Assembly: GCA_023614405.1 (NCBI GenBank)
Contig: CM042689.1
Span: forward strand, 306,443,132 to 306,507,131
Reading direction: 5' to 3'
DNA length: 64,000 nucleotides
Source of the DNA: Avena insularis
Taxonomy: Eukaryota > Streptophyta > Magnoliopsida > Poales > Poaceae
Translations under genes and position numbers: made by a program
Notes under the pieces: model-generated
What the model was told of the DNA's origin: nothing
What the model saw: only the letters and a program-made list of their open reading frames with translations
Database searches by the model: none
Part shown: positions 1 to 11,759 of the stretch, in pieces
How positions within the stretch are numbered: the stretch's first letter is position 1
Layout: each line of letters begins with the position of its first letter

Positions 1-291
1 TTCCGGACCTTGCTCCGCACCCCCATACAGAATGTTCGAGCCATGATTCTGAAGCCACCACCGGAGACACATCCGGAAACTCCAGACCACACCGGAGACT
101 CCGGTCTAGGCAGACCAGAGACTCCGATCTAGAATTTCCAGAACTATGTCACACTTGCAGGAGTCTTTCCAAAGTGTGAGGGTACTTTTCACTTATCATA
201 ATACCAACCTGTGGACATTGACAAACTGTAAAATGATCTACTTGTTGTTAACGAACACCAAAAGTGATTATGACAATAAATGTCCTTTGAA

Positions 292-602
292 TCTCCCCCT
301 TTTTGGTGTTCGATGAAAACAAGTGATTTTGCATGGAATAAATTGTATGGGGCTCCCCCTGACTATGTGCAATAAGGTAAACAAGTAAATCATGCAAGGT
401 AGATAGTATCAATGATAGCACACATAGATATCACATGAGTTACACAATAGATAGTGCACAAGCACATAGTCACACACATAAACGGCAAATAACACATATG
501 AAGTTCAAAGTTCGAATATGGCAAATGAGAGCAGATAATAGAAAATCCAAAGCCCAAACCCATGCAAATCGATGAGAATGTTTTCTCCCCCTTTGGCATC
601 GA
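292..602 (-). other. Polypurine tract cluster of the Sirevirus-type element
   Basis: Three plus-strand pyrimidine runs, at 292-305, 352-360 and 584-595, read on the minus strand as purine tracts built on AAAGGGGGAG or AGGGGGAGCC. Polypurine tracts prime plus-strand DNA synthesis in LTR retrotransposons. Repeated tracts of this form downstream of pol are characteristic of Sireviruses. The tract at 584-595 is embedded in GATGCCAAAGGGGGAGAA, the most canonical copy. Confidence 0.75.
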
Positions 603-799
603 AACACCGAAAAAAGGGAAAAGATCTAAGCTAGCGCCCCAACAACTTAGTAGTCATCGTCATCCTCGGCATCCTCATCCTCATCCTCATCGTCCTCAAC
701 AAAGTCATCATCATCAGGGACTGCAGGCCCTTTGTCGTGAGGGCGAGAAGAGGAGGTATCCTGGTACCCGTATCCAGAGGTGATATCAGAGAATGTCTT

Positions 800-2356
800 C
801 TAGTCAACAAGGTTGTCCTGCTGGGCATTCCATGTCCCAAAAGAGAGAGTGTGATCTGACTCTGTAGACTCCTGAGCACCATGCTCATCATTGTACTCGC
901 CCTCTCCTTCCTCATCATCTGCTTCACCCTGTGCCTTGATTTCCTTGAGGAGCTTCTCAATACGCCTGTTGCTTTGGTAGGAGACATGCTGCTGCTTGCG
1001 GATGTCAACATTCATGCAGCACAGAGTCCTTTCCCAGAAAGTGGCCTTCTTGACCCTCTCCTGAACATAGTCCCTAGTCATGGAAGGCATAGGTGCATTG
1101 GAGGCATTCTTCCTCCGCACTCTAGGTGGAGAGGGTGCCCTCTCAGTCTCAATCTCCTCATCATCATCGCCATAGTGACGCCTAGGAGCAGGCCCCATAC
1201 GCCCCTTCTGCTGCAGTGAGACCAATGCGTGCTCAGTGAGATGCGGTGCTGTTCCAAGTGGGGAATCATGCTCCTTGGAGTTGATGAGCCTCATAACCAA
1301 AGCTGCATATGGAGGAGACTTCTTGAAAAGAATAGCATGGAACATCTCCTCAAAAATAAAGTCCATCACATCAATAGGTTATGTATCTGCCTCTGGGCCA
1401 GCATTGTAGGTCCGGTGGGTATGATAAAGAAGGTTGACTAGCCCACCCCTAATAGCATCGTCATTCCCAGCACTCGGTGCGATGGTATGACGGAATATCC
1501 TCAACATTAGGTTGTAGAGAGGCTTGAGTCCTTTGGACCCCCCTACAACACCCTCGCTGCCATACAGAGGTGCAAGCTTCATCTTGTTCTCACCAAGAGT
1601 CGCAGAGTGCATGTGCAACCCAACTGGAGTGGATACGCCATGAAAGGTCTCAAAGATGACGTTGGCAAAGTCATGGAATGTAGCTGTGCAGCGAGAGGTG
1701 CCAGACATCCAAGTCATGGTCCTGTCTTGATCAGACCCAAACACTATAGTGGCGTAGAACTGCTGCACAAGGTAGGCATTGTAGTCTTCATGAAGCTCCA
1801 TCAAGTTAAACAGTCCTAGCTTCTCACAGATCCATAGAGCATCATTGAAGTAGGGGCTGAGGCGCATTTGCTCAACACTCATGTACTTCTGTGGGCAGAC
1901 AGGTGATTTGGTGAGAACACCATACACATCCTTCATGAACACAGCCTGCTCCTTCCTCCAGAACCGAGGGTCATCGTTGGTACGAGGCAGCTCATAAAAA
2001 TCAGTCTTTCTCAGCTCACGGAACTCTTCTTTTGACATTTTGGCCAAGGACTGAAGGTTGTCATATTTTGCCTTCTTGGCACGGTCCTCTCGTTCAGTAC
2101 TTTCCTGCTCCCTCCTCAAATAGGCTGCATCACATGCCTGCTATCTTCGGTTGGAAGGAGGCAAGATAAACTGACCCTGAGCTTCATCATAGCGAGGAGT
2201 GCCCCTTTGTGACTTGGCCTTGGTACGACGAGGATGGTTAGAACCATCACCTATGAACAACAGTGAGGGAGATATCATGGAGATGAGTATATATGTCCCA
2301 ACAAAGCGGTACAAAAACTTTGATGCATTTCTGGTCTGTTTTGATTCACCCAACAC
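800..2356 (-). pseudogene. Sirevirus env-like ORF, broken by two in-frame stops
   Basis: Three open stretches (2356-2141, 2119-1379 and 1369-800) lie in one frame and are separated only by a TAG near 2141 and a TAA at 1379, giving about 519 codons. The product is hydrophilic. The middle part has a region beginning ELPRTNDDPRFWRKE and a later QQFYATIVFG segment. The C-terminal third is charged, with a probable coiled coil (RRIEKLLKEIKAQG) and an acidic tail. No convincing transmembrane or fusion segment is visible. Its position after RNase H and before the polypurine tracts matches the 'env-like' gene of grass Sireviruses; whether such genes act as envelopes is unproven. Assignment rests on position more than on a recognised domain. 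Confidence 0.6.
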
Positions 2357-3376
2357 CAGAGTCTCCGCACCTCACACCAGAGTCTCTGGCTCAGACCGGA
2401 GTCTCCGGTCCTGGGGACCGGGAATCTCTGGACCTAGGTCCGGAATCTCCGGACCTAGGTCCGGAATCTCTGGTCGGGAGGCTCGGGCATGAGATGGGGA
2501 GGTACACGTGGGGGTGAATCTAGTAGATCGGGCAATGCAACAAGGCTAAAGTACTAGAGTGCACACAAACAAGTGATTCTAATTGACAAATCAGCACCAA
2601 TCCTCAAAAATACATGTAGAGATGAACCCTAGGAGAAAAAAGAGGAGGAGAGGTACCAGATCTGTCCATGGGATCGATTCCTCTGGTGGGAATGACCCAA
2701 TGGAGGAAAGGAGAAGGTTGGTCGGCTGCACGGCGTATCCCGGGGGCTTCTTGACCTCCGGGGAGGAGTTTTGGAAGAGGAGGCGACGGGTTAGGAGGAG
2801 GGGGACGGGGTTTGAGAATAAAGAACTGATGTATCAGTTCACCCTGTTCCAAACCGTCTGGACCGGAGACTCCGGTCTACATCGGAGACTCCGGTGCAGT
2901 TGCACCAGAGACTCCGGTCCTCCTCGACCAAAAACTCCAAGATATGTGTTTGGGGACATATATGAGAGATAGATAGGTTTAAGACAGGGAATAGGCTTGG
3001 GTTGAGATATCAAACTGTGAAGAACCCATAAGAGCCATAGAAATTCACAAAAATATTCAGGAAAGCTCCAAAAATACTAGAATCAAGCAATTGACAAACA
3101 CGAGTAAGCACCAACCTCTCTAATGTGAGAGGGCGGTGGCCTAGGCCACCATATTTGAGTATACTCGGCTTGGCACCACGAAGATATATGTTGGGTCCAT
3201 TATCAAAAACTCATCATTTAAGCTCACATATCACAAAATGATATTAAGAGAAATGATTTTGAGTGCTTTGGGCATAATGGGGGGAGGGATAGTCCAATCA
3301 ATTAGGACCGCACTCCCACTATATTCATGCCTACACCTAAACCAAATAAGAGTCAAGTCACGAGTATGCAAGACCA
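2357..3376 (-). other. Non-coding interval between env-like ORF and RNase H, with CCGG-bounded short repeats
   Basis: No supported coding sequence. Two clusters of near-palindromic units related to CCGGAGACTCCGG lie at about 2350-2480 and 2858-2925, the same unit family as at 60-130. This suggests that the interval includes leader or LTR-like sequence, perhaps a further insertion, but no TG...CA borders or target duplication were found. The open frames here are accidental. Confidence 0.5.
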
Positions 3377-3766
3377 TCAAGTCAAGTTCCTTGAATCTAC
3401 GATATTTAGTTCATTCCTCAAATAGAAAAATCTTGCTTCATCAAGTGTCTTTGTGAATATGTCGGCAAATTGGTATTTAGTTGGCACATATGATAGCTCA
3501 ATATCACCTCGAGCAACATGATCCCTAATGAAGTGATGACGGATCTCAATATGCTTTGTCCTTGTGTGATCCACCGGGTTGTAGGCAATCTTGATGGCAC
3601 TTTCGTTGTTACACAGAAGAGGCACTTTGTCACAATGGACACCGTATTCCTTTAAAGTTTGCCTCATCCATAGCAATTGAGTGCAAGCACTAGCAGCTGC
3701 CACATACTCGGCTTCGGCGGTGGAGAGAGATATACAATTTTGCTTCTTAGAAGACCAACATACCAA
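3377..3766 (-). pseudogene. Copia RNase H domain (pol C-terminus)
   Basis: The frame contains the copia RNase H/Cy1 features SKKQNCISLSTAEAEYVAA, LLCNNESAIKIA, RTKHIEIRHHFIRDHV and an FTKTLDEARF C-terminus. Ribonuclease H removes RNA from the RNA:DNA hybrid during reverse transcription. It continues the frame of the RT block at 3785 but is separated from it by an in-frame TGA at the position where family members have a Cys codon (the DRKSTS...QFLG segment). It ends with a natural-looking stop before the non-coding interval. Confidence 0.85.
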
Positions 3767-3784
3767 GGACCTACCAAGAAATTG

Positions 3785-6055
3785 TCAAGCCTCAGATGTT
3801 GATTTTCTATCATCCTTATCACCAGCCCAATCCGAGTCCGTGTATCCACAAAGAGCAAATGTTGACCCTCGAGGATACCAAAGACCATAATGTGGGGTAT
3901 GAACCAAATATCGAAAGATTCTCTTGACCGCCATCAAGTGGCTTTCTTTAGGAGCCGCTTGATATCTTGCACACACACCTACACTCAACACAATATCGGG
4001 TCTAGATGCACAAAGGTAAAGCAAAGAACCAATCATAGACCGGTATACCTTTTGATCCACATCTTTACCATTTGGATTTTGTTCTAGATGAGTCTTTGTA
4101 GCCATGGGAGTAGGAGCTCCATTTAGATCTTGCATATTGAATCTCTTGAGCATATCTTGAGTATACTTGGCTTGGTTGAAGAATGTCCCTCCTCTAAATT
4201 GCTTGATCTCAAAACCAAGAAATACTCTCAACTCCCCCATCATAGACATTCGGAACCTACTAGTCATAAGCTTTGAGAATTCATCATTAAATGCTTTGTT
4301 AGTTGAGCCAAAGATAATATCATCAACATATATTTGGCATACAAAAAGCTCCCCATTGACCGTCTTAGTAAAAAGAGTGGGATAGATTTTCCCAACCTCA
4401 AAACCACGGTTAAACAACAACTCTCTAAGGTGCGCATACCACGTGCGTGGGGCTTGCTTGAGCCCATAGAGCGCCTTATAAAGTTTGTAGACATGGTTTG
4501 GGAAGTTGGGATCCTCAAATCCCGGGGGTTGCTTTACATATACCAACTCATTTAATGGGCCATTAAGAAATGCACTTTCTACATCCATTTGTTGCAACTT
4601 AAAGTTGTGATGTGCCGCATAAGCAAGAAGGATACAAATGGACTCAAGGCGAGCCACGGGTGCATATGTCTCTCCATAATCAATGCCTTGAATTTGAGAG
4701 AACCCTTGTGCAACCAATCTTGCCTTGTTCCTTACTATAATTCCATGCTCATCTTGATTGTTCTTGAATATCCACTTCGTGCCAATAACATTGCGGCAAT
4801 CCTTTGGTTTCTCAACTAACTTCCATACTTTGTTTCTCTCAAAGTTGTTGAGCTCTTTGTGCATAGCTTCCAACCAATCCGAATCTTCAAGAGCTTCCCA
4901 CACTTTCTTTGGTTCAATCATGGAGATGTGTGCTTGGTGTTCACTAAACCTCTTCAATTGTGCACTTGTGGAAATGCCTTTACTTAGGTCACGAACCACA
5001 TTTAGTAGAGAGTTGTCTCTTAATTCCAACGTTCTCTCCTTTTTAGCTTCACGACGAGCGTGGATCTCCTCGTTGTCTCTTGGGGGACCCTCTTCATCAT
5101 TTTGGTCCTCGTCTTGACCATCAACTAGACCTTGATCATCATGGTAATCATTCTCTTCATTAAGAGGCAAAGATTGACCTTGGTCTTGATCAAGCACTCT
5201 TCTAGCATCGATTTGAGCTTGTCTCAAGGAAGTTTGTACGGATCTTCCTTGAACAATTGACTTGGCACCACTTGACATCCTAGAGAATGAATCAAGCTCC
5301 TCTTGGCTAGAATTGTCACTTTGATCAACATGTTGAGGGTCCACATCTTGTCTTTGTATTGAGTCATTGTCCTCCTCGGTGGATGGATCTTGTTGATGAT
5401 GTGAAGATGAGGGCTCCACTTGAGTGGAGCATAGTTCTTCTCGATCCGCCAGAAGGGGTTCCTCAATGGGGAGGATATATCCCACACCCATTCTTCCTAT
5501 GGCATCCTGAGGCATTTCATCATCTGCATCACAAGCATCAACACGCCCCCCTTGGGGACCATCATATTCTTCGAAGGTCACACTACAAGATTCTATGACG
5601 GCTCCGGAGAGCTTATCATAGATTCTATAAGTGTGAGATTCGAGACCATAGCCAACAAAAATACCCTCTAATGCTTTAGACTCGAATTTGGACAAACGAA
5701 CACCTTTTATGAGATAGAAACACTTACAACCGAACACCCGGAAGTAAGATATGTTGGGCTTGTTACCGGTAAGTATTTCATATGGAGTCTTGTTGATTTC
5801 TTTGCGGAGGTAGAGCCGGTTTGATGCATGGAAAGCGGTGGAGATGGCTTCGGCCCAAAAGTTGTATGGAGATTTAAACTCCGCCAACATGGTCCTAGCC
5901 ATCTCAATAAGAGTCCGGTTCTTCCTCTCGGCCACACCATTTTGTTGAGGGGTATATGCAGCGTAATATTGGTGTTTTATTCCCTCATCACTGAGGAAAT
6001 CATTAAAGGTGTAGTTCTTGAACTCGGTGCCGTTGTCACTTCTTATAATCAACAC
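3785..6055 (-). pseudogene. Copia integrase core plus reverse transcriptase
   Basis: A 756-residue open block. The N-terminal part holds the integrase core from the second Asp (RSDNGTEFKN) through the glutamate helix (VAERKNRTLIE) and the GKNP-like region. A long acidic, Gln-rich linker follows (about residues 150-370). The RT domain starts near residue 395, with the substrate-handling YAPVARLESI block, FLNGPL and the catalytic YVDDIIFGS. Length and order match a Sirevirus pol. It is open throughout but severed from the upstream integrase portion by a stop at 6068 and from RNase H by a TGA near 3784. Confidence 0.9.
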
Positions 6056-6067
6056 GGGAAGATTGTA

Positions 6068-7195
6068 TTAACGTTGAACCATGTTGATGAAGTCGATGAA
6101 GGTCTTTTGGGTCTCACTCTTCAACTTGAAGAAATACACCCATGAGTATCTTGAAAAGTCATCAACAATCACCAAACAATATTTCTTCCCACCAAGTCTT
6201 GCATAAGATGGAGGACCAAAGATATCCACATGAAGGAGCTCCAAGATCTTGGTAGACTTGATGCGGTTCTTTGTCTTGTGGGGAGCATCATGCATTTTTC
6301 CTAGAACACAAGCCCTGCAAACACGATCTTTGGCAAAGGAAACATTTTCTTTTAGTCCAACAATATGGCCCTCCTTGTGGAGACTTTGCAAAGTTCTCAT
6401 ATTGACATGGGCTAGTTGGCGATGCCATAACCAACCCACATCGGCCTTTCCAAATAAGCACATCGCACTTGTAGTGGTTTGCCCCGAAAAGTCCACCACA
6501 TACAAGTCATGTTCGACGTACCCAACGAAAGCGACCTTGAGAGACTTTTTCCACATGAGGACCATAATATCATTATCAATAAAGACGGCAAAGCCCATCT
6601 TTCCAAGAGCATAGACTGAAAGTAAATTGTATCCCAGGGTCTCAACAAGTATGACGTTCACGAGTGTAATGTTGTGAGAAACCATAACCTTGCCGAAACC
6701 CATTACCTTAGACTTTGATTTGTCGGCATATGTCACGGTGATTTGATCATCATTAGGCTTTAACTCCTAGACAATAGATGAGCTTCCGGTCATATGACAT
6801 GTGCAACCACTATCAAGCACCCACTTTGACCCTACGGAAGCATAAGTCTACAAGAGATCAAGCTAGTTTTTAGGTACCCATTTTTCAATGGGTCCTCTTT
6901 TGTTAGCAACAAGGGTCTTGGGAACCCAAATATACCAAGCAATATAACCATCATAAGGACCAACATATTGTGCATACAAATCACCATAGTAATCACGCAT
7001 TAGAACATAGTGAAGGTTAGCACTTCCCGCAAAGTCATCATGAGACATAGTTTTACCACTTGTGGTCTTACTCTCCACAATGGTATTGTTGGTATCTTGT
7101 GCGGGCTTGGCCTTCTTCTTCTTATTGTTCTTCTTCTTGGTTTTGGAAACAAAACCAATGCCCCCTTTGTCACCACTACACCTTTGCTTGCTCAA
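6068..7195 (-). pseudogene. Gag tail, aspartic protease and integrase N-terminus of Sirevirus-type pol
   Basis: The block at 7195-6863 is Lys-rich gag C-terminus (KKKNNKKKKAKPAQ). Between 6862 and 6737 the same strand encodes a protease active site, VLDSGCTCHMTGSS, followed shortly by a TAG stop. The block at 6736-6068 has the GAG-pre-integrase zinc ligands (WHRQLAHVN, then CRACVLGK) and the first integrase Asp (LLHVDIFGPP), and ends at a TAA just before the second Asp. The protease cleaves the Gag-Pol polyprotein and integrase inserts the cDNA. Upstream gag is cut off by the neighbouring element at 7219. Confidence 0.82.
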
Positions 7196-7218
7196 AAGCT
7201 CATCAATTGACTTGTTCC

Positions 7219-9095
7219 TGTAGGGTTTCGTAGCATGGAAAACAAAAAAATTCTACCGCATACAAACAAACAAGCCAAGATCTATCTACTAGATTGTAGC
7301 AACGAGTCGATGGAATAACTCACCCTCGAAGATTCCAAAGCGTTTAACGAGAGCGGATTCTCGTGGGTGATGTAGTCGTACTCTTCCTGATCTCAAGATC
7401 GCGTAGACGATCCTTCCATGCTACGTTCGGCAGCGCTCCCATGATCGATCACACGTTCGGTACTAACGAAGACCTTCCTCTCCTTGTTCCAGCAGGCAGG
7501 AGGTTGTAGCACTCTCCTCGCGATTCCGGCGACTGGCGTGGTACCGAAGTAGAGGGAGATCTCGAGGCTTCCTTAAGCCGGAGCGAGTATGGTGGAGTAT
7601 GAGAGAGTCCCTCGACGATTTAGGGTTTAGACACGCCGAGGAGGAAGCTTGGCTGGCGGCTAGGGTTGCTAGGCGGCGGCGGCTTGACCTAGGGCGGCGG
7701 CGGCAGTGGCGGCTTAGGGTTTGGAGGCAGGGATCTTGTGTGTCAAGGAGGGGAGCCCTGCCCCTCCTTATATAGGTGGAGGGGCCGGCCAAGGGAGAGT
7801 CCTCCCCAACTCGGCTTGGAGGTGGGCGGCGGTGGAGGAGGACTCCTCCCAACTCGTTTCCTCCTCTTTCTCCACTTCCCAAAAATAGCCGTTTGACTTT
7901 CAAACTTGGCGTTTGACTTTTCAAACAAGGATTTGATTAATCCCTCTATTTTGTTCAGCGATGACACTTAGTACATGATGCAATCATACCAACTTGATAC
8001 AACGCATCCATGTACCCTTCCCCTCTGGAGTACCGGACATTCCGGAACCTTCTAGAACATTCCTGATGAAAACACCGGAACCATTCCCCAACTCTGAAAC
8101 GGGACTTTCCTTATATGAATCTTATTCTCCGGACCATTCCGGATCTCCTCGTGATATCCCGGATCCCATCCGAGACTCCGAACAACATTCGGTCTCTTTC
8201 TCATCATTCCATAACTACTCAAACAACGTCGAATCCTTAAGTGTGTCTCCCTACGGTTCGTGAATTATGCGGACATGATCGAGACACTTCTCCGATCAAT
8301 AACGAATAGAGGAATCTGGAAATTCATATGGCTCCCACATATTTCTACGATTACTTTGCGATCGAATAAACCACTTACATACGATACCAATTTCCCTTTG
8401 TCTCACGATAGTTTACTTATCCGAGGTTATGATCGTCGGTATCTCTGCATACCTAGTTCAACCTCGTTACTAATAAGTACTCTTTTCTTGTTCCCGTGAT
8501 ATGTGATCCCTTGTGATCCAGTCACATGCTTGCAAGCTAATTGGATGAAATTTCACCGAGAGGGCCCAGAGTATATCTATTCGTCATATGGATGGACAAA
8601 TCCCACTCTTGATCCATGTGTCTCAACCAATACTTTCCGAACACTCAATGCCACCTTTATAGCCACCCAGTTACGGTTTGGTGTTTGATGTCATCAAAGC
8701 ATCCATCCGGTAAAGGTGATATGCATGATCTCATGGTCGAAGGAATTAGGTTACTATGTATCAGAAAGCATATAGCAATTGAACTATTAAAATGACTTGA
8801 TCTTTATGCTACGCTTATCTATAGGAGTATGTCCACCATATCATTCTCCTAACGATATGATCTTGTTGTTAATAACATCTCAATGTTTATGATAGGGAAA
8901 CCACAATCATTTATTAACCAACAAGCTAGTGATGTATAGAGGCTATACTAGGGACTTCAATTTAAGTTTACAAATCACACAAGTATTAATGTTTCCTTGT
9001 TAATACTATTATAGCATGAATGTAAACATTTATCATAAACACAAAGATATAATAATAACTACATTTATTATTGCCTCTAGGGCATATCTCCAACA
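7219..9095 (-). repeat. 3' LTR of Angela-type element 1 (1877 bp)
   Basis: Bounded by TGTAGGGTTTCGTAGC at 7219 and GGGCATATCTCCAACA ending at 9095, the terminal TG...CA of the LTR. Homologous LTRs occur at 14262, 27386, 32356, 35617 and 42554. Short open frames inside it recur in every copy and are not genes. Confidence 0.92.
7767..7774 (-). promoter_or_regulatory. LTR TATA box
   Basis: On the minus strand this reads TATATAAG within CCACCTATATAAGGAGG. The same box is conserved at the matching place in other copies (for example TATAAAAG at 36946-36953 and 43882-43889). It is followed by a leader that carries the R/U5 region. Confidence 0.6.
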
Positions 9096-9129
9096 GTCTC
9101 CCACTTGCACTAGAGTCATCTAATCTAGA

Positions 9130-9522
9130 TTACATGGTAATATACCGAACACCCATGGCAGTTTGGTGTTGGTCATGTTTTGCCCTCGGGAGAGGTTTAG
9201 TCAACTGATCCGCCACATTCAGATCTGTGTGTACTTTGCAAATCTTTATGTCCCCATCTTGGACATGCTCTCGAATAGCGTGAAAACGTAGCTTGATATG
9301 CTTCTTGTGTGACCTTGGTTCTTGCGCATTGGCTATGGCACCCATGTTATCACAGTAGATAGACATTGGGTCCAGCACACTAGGAACCACACCCAGCTCT
9401 GTAATGAACTCTTTCATCCATATTGCTTCTTGTGAAGCCTCCGAAGCAGCCATGTATTCCGATTCAGTTGAAGATCTACACAACGCTTTGCTTTGCACTC
9501 CTCCTAATGCTGCACCATTCAA
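9130..9522 (-). pseudogene. RNase H domain of Angela-type element 1
   Basis: Contains the copia RNase H signatures CRSSTESEYMAASEASQEA, IYCDNMGAIANA and HKKHIKLRFHAIREHV, and ends just before the polypurine tract at about 9096-9110. It is in a different frame from RT, separated by a damaged stretch at 9523-9720 that includes a stop at 9572 and a small deletion near 9690 relative to the copy at 29870. Confidence 0.88.
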
Positions 9523-9655
9523 AGTAAATACGTATCCAGATTGTGATTTAGAATCATCCGGATCGGTGTTCTAACTAGCATCGGTGTAACCATTAACAAC
9601 GAGCTGTTCATCACCTCCATAAGAAAGAACCATATCCTTAGTTCTTCTCAAGTAC

Positions 9656-11758
9656 TTAAGGATGTTTTGACCATTGTCCAATGATCCACTCTGGATCACT
9701 TTGATATCTGCTAGTTAAACTAACAGCATATGCAATGTCGGGTCTAGTACATAGCATGGCATACATTAGAGATCCTATGGCTGAGGCATAGGGAGTCTTA
9801 CTCATCCTTTCTCTATCTTCTGCCGTTGTCAGACTTTGAGTTTTACTCAAGGTCGTATTGGGCAACATGGGCAAGAACCCTTTCTTGCTATCTTCCATTC
9901 CAAACCTCTTTAGAACTTTGTCCAAATATGTACTTTGTGACAATGATATTAGGCGTCTCGATCTATCTCTATAAATCTTTATGCCTAATATGTAAGCTGC
10001 TTCGCCAAGATCCTTCATTGAAAAACCATTATTCAAATATTCCTTGACACTATTAAGAAGGTCTACATCATTCCCAATCAACAATATGTCATCTACATAT
10101 AGTATTAAGAATGCTACAGAGCTCCCACTCACTTTCTTGTAAATACAAGCTTCTCCATAAGTTTGTATAAAACCAAAACTTTTGATTACCTTATCAAAAC
10201 GTTGATTCCAACTTCGGGATGCTTGCTTCAATCCATAGATGGACCGTTGAAGTTTGCATACCTTGTTAGAATCTTTAGGATCGATAAAACCTTTGGGTTG
10301 CATCATATACAACTCTTCATTAATGTCTCCATTGAGGAATGCTGTTTTGACATCCATCTGCCATATTTCATAATCGTAATATGCAGCGATTGCTAACATA
10401 ATCCTCACAGATTTTAGCTTCGCTACCGGTGAGAAAGTCTCATCATAGTCAACTCCTTGAATTTGTCGAAACCCTTTTGCGACAAGTCGAGCTTTATAGA
10501 CAGTAACATTACCATCAGCATCTGTTTTCTTCTTGAAAATCCATTTATTCTCGACGGCCTTCCGGCCATCCGGTAAGTCCACGAAAGTCCATACTTGGTT
10601 TTCGTACATGGATCCAATCTCGGATTTCATGGCTTCTTGCCATTTGTTGGAATCTGGGCTCATCATCGCTTCCTCATATGTCGCAGGGTCATCGGTGTTG
10701 TCCACCAACATGACACTCATAACGGGATCATACCAATCAGGAGTGGTACGAGTTCTCATTGACCTGCGAGGCTCTGTAGCAACTACAACCGAAGTTTCAT
10801 GATCATCATCATTAGCTTCCTCTCTTACTGGTGCAGGCGTCACAGGAACCACTTCCGGTGCTACGCTACTCGCAAGTTCGAGAGAAGGTTTAACAACCTC
10901 GTCGAGTTCTACTTTCCTTCCAGTCACTTCTTTCGAGAGAAATTCCTTCTCTAGAAAAGATCCATTCTTGGCAACGGAGATTTTGCCTTCGGATCTATGA
11001 TAGAAGGTATACCCAATAGTTTCCTTCGGGTATCCTATGAAGATGCATTTTTCCGCTTTGGGTTCAAGCTTGTCTGGCTCTAACTTCTTTACATAGGCTT
11101 CGCATCCCCAAACTTTAAGGAACGACAATTTAGGTTTCTTACCAAACCATAATTCATACGGTGTCGTTTCCACAGATTTAGATGGTGCCCTATTTAAAGT
11201 GAATGCGGCTGTTTCTAATGCATAACCCCAAAATGATAGCAGTAAATCTTTAAGTGACATCATAGAACGAACCATATCTAAAAGAGTTCGGTTACGACGC
11301 TCGGACACACCATTACGCTGTGGTGTTCCTGGCGGTGTCAATTGTGAAAGTATTCCGCATTTCTTCAAATGCTCGCCAAACTCGTAACTTAGATATTCAC
11401 CTCCACGATCAGAACGTAGAAATTTAATCTTCTTGTTACGTTGATTCTCTACCTCACTTTGAAACTCCTTAAACTTCTCGAAAGTTTCGGACTTATGTTT
11501 CATGAAATAGATATACCCATATCTACTCAAGTCATCCATGAAGGTAAGAACATAACGATAACCACCGCGCGATGCTACACTCATTGGACCACACACATCG
11601 GTATGTATGATTTCCAATAAGTCCGTAACTCGCTCCATCATACCAGAAAATGGAGTCTTAGCCATTTTACCCATCAGACATGCTTCGCATCTTTCAAGTG
11701 ATTCAAAATCAAGTGATTCAAGAAGTCCATCGGAATGGAGTTTCTTCATACGCTTCAC
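9656..11758 (-). CDS. Angela-type integrase plus reverse transcriptase (701-codon open block)
   Basis: Starts in the GAG-pre-integrase region (CEACLMGKMAKTPF) and carries the integrase triad region: IIHTDVCGPM, FLRSDRGGEY and GVSERRNRTLLD. A variable Pro/Glu linker follows. RT has WIFKKKTDADG, YDETFSPVAKLKSV, DVKTAFLNGDI and the catalytic LYVDDILLIGND. This is the longest uninterrupted pol segment in the window and looks catalytically complete through RT. The last few residues run into a frameshift near 9710, so RNase H is in another frame. It has no own promoter; it would be part of a Gag-Pol polyprotein. Function is therefore doubtful although the domains are clear. Confidence 0.85.
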   Translation of the reverse strand: MKRMKKLHSDGLLESLDFESLERCEACLMGKMAKTPFSGMMERVTDLLEIIHTDVCGPMSVASRGGYRYVLTFMDDLSRYGYIYFMKHKSETFEKFKEFQSEVENQRNKKIKFLRSDRGGEYLSYEFGEHLKKCGILSQLTPPGTPQRNGVSERRNRTLLDMVRSMMSLKDLLLSFWGYALETAAFTLNRAPSKSVETTPYELWFGKKPKLSFLKVWGCEAYVKKLEPDKLEPKAEKCIFIGYPKETIGYTFYHRSEGKISVAKNGSFLEKEFLSKEVTGRKVELDEVVKPSLELASSVAPEVVPVTPAPVREEANDDDHETSVVVATEPRRSMRTRTTPDWYDPVMSVMLVDNTDDPATYEEAMMSPDSNKWQEAMKSEIGSMYENQVWTFVDLPDGRKAVENKWIFKKKTDADGNVTVYKARLVAKGFRQIQGVDYDETFSPVAKLKSVRIMLAIAAYYDYEIWQMDVKTAFLNGDINEELYMMQPKGFIDPKDSNKVCKLQRSIYGLKQASRSWNQRFDKVIKSFGFIQTYGEACIYKKVSGSSVAFLILYVDDILLIGNDVDLLNSVKEYLNNGFSMKDLGEAAYILGIKIYRDRSRRLISLSQSTYLDKVLKRFGMEDSKKGFLPMLPNTTLSKTQSLTTAEDRERMSKTPYASAIGSLMYAMLCTRPDIAYAVSLTSRYQSDPEWIIGQWSKHP

Positions 11759-11759
11759 T

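Larger units (their letters stand above)
1..7218 (-). mobile_element. Sirevirus-type Ty1/copia retrotransposon, 5'-truncated
   Basis: Read on the minus strand, the order is gag tail, protease, integrase, reverse transcriptase, RNase H and then an extra env-like ORF, followed by several polypurine tracts of AAAGGGGGAG type. Copia order plus an ORF after pol plus multiple polypurine tracts is the published hallmark of Sireviruses (Maximus/Opie/Ji lineage). The gag body and 5' LTR are missing because an Angela element begins at 7219. No 3' LTR edge could be placed; bases 1-290 carry CCGGAGACTCCGG-type units and may be 3' untranslated sequence or LTR. In-frame stops break every coding block, so the copy is dead. 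Confidence 0.85.

Noticed and set aside
8260..8688. Recurrent small ORF starting MNYADMIETLLRSITNRGIW (also at 28434, 33403, 36448, 43384)
   Set aside because: It is a fixed stretch of the Angela LTR U3 region, seen in all copies and in the antisense direction relative to the element; conservation is explained by LTR homology.
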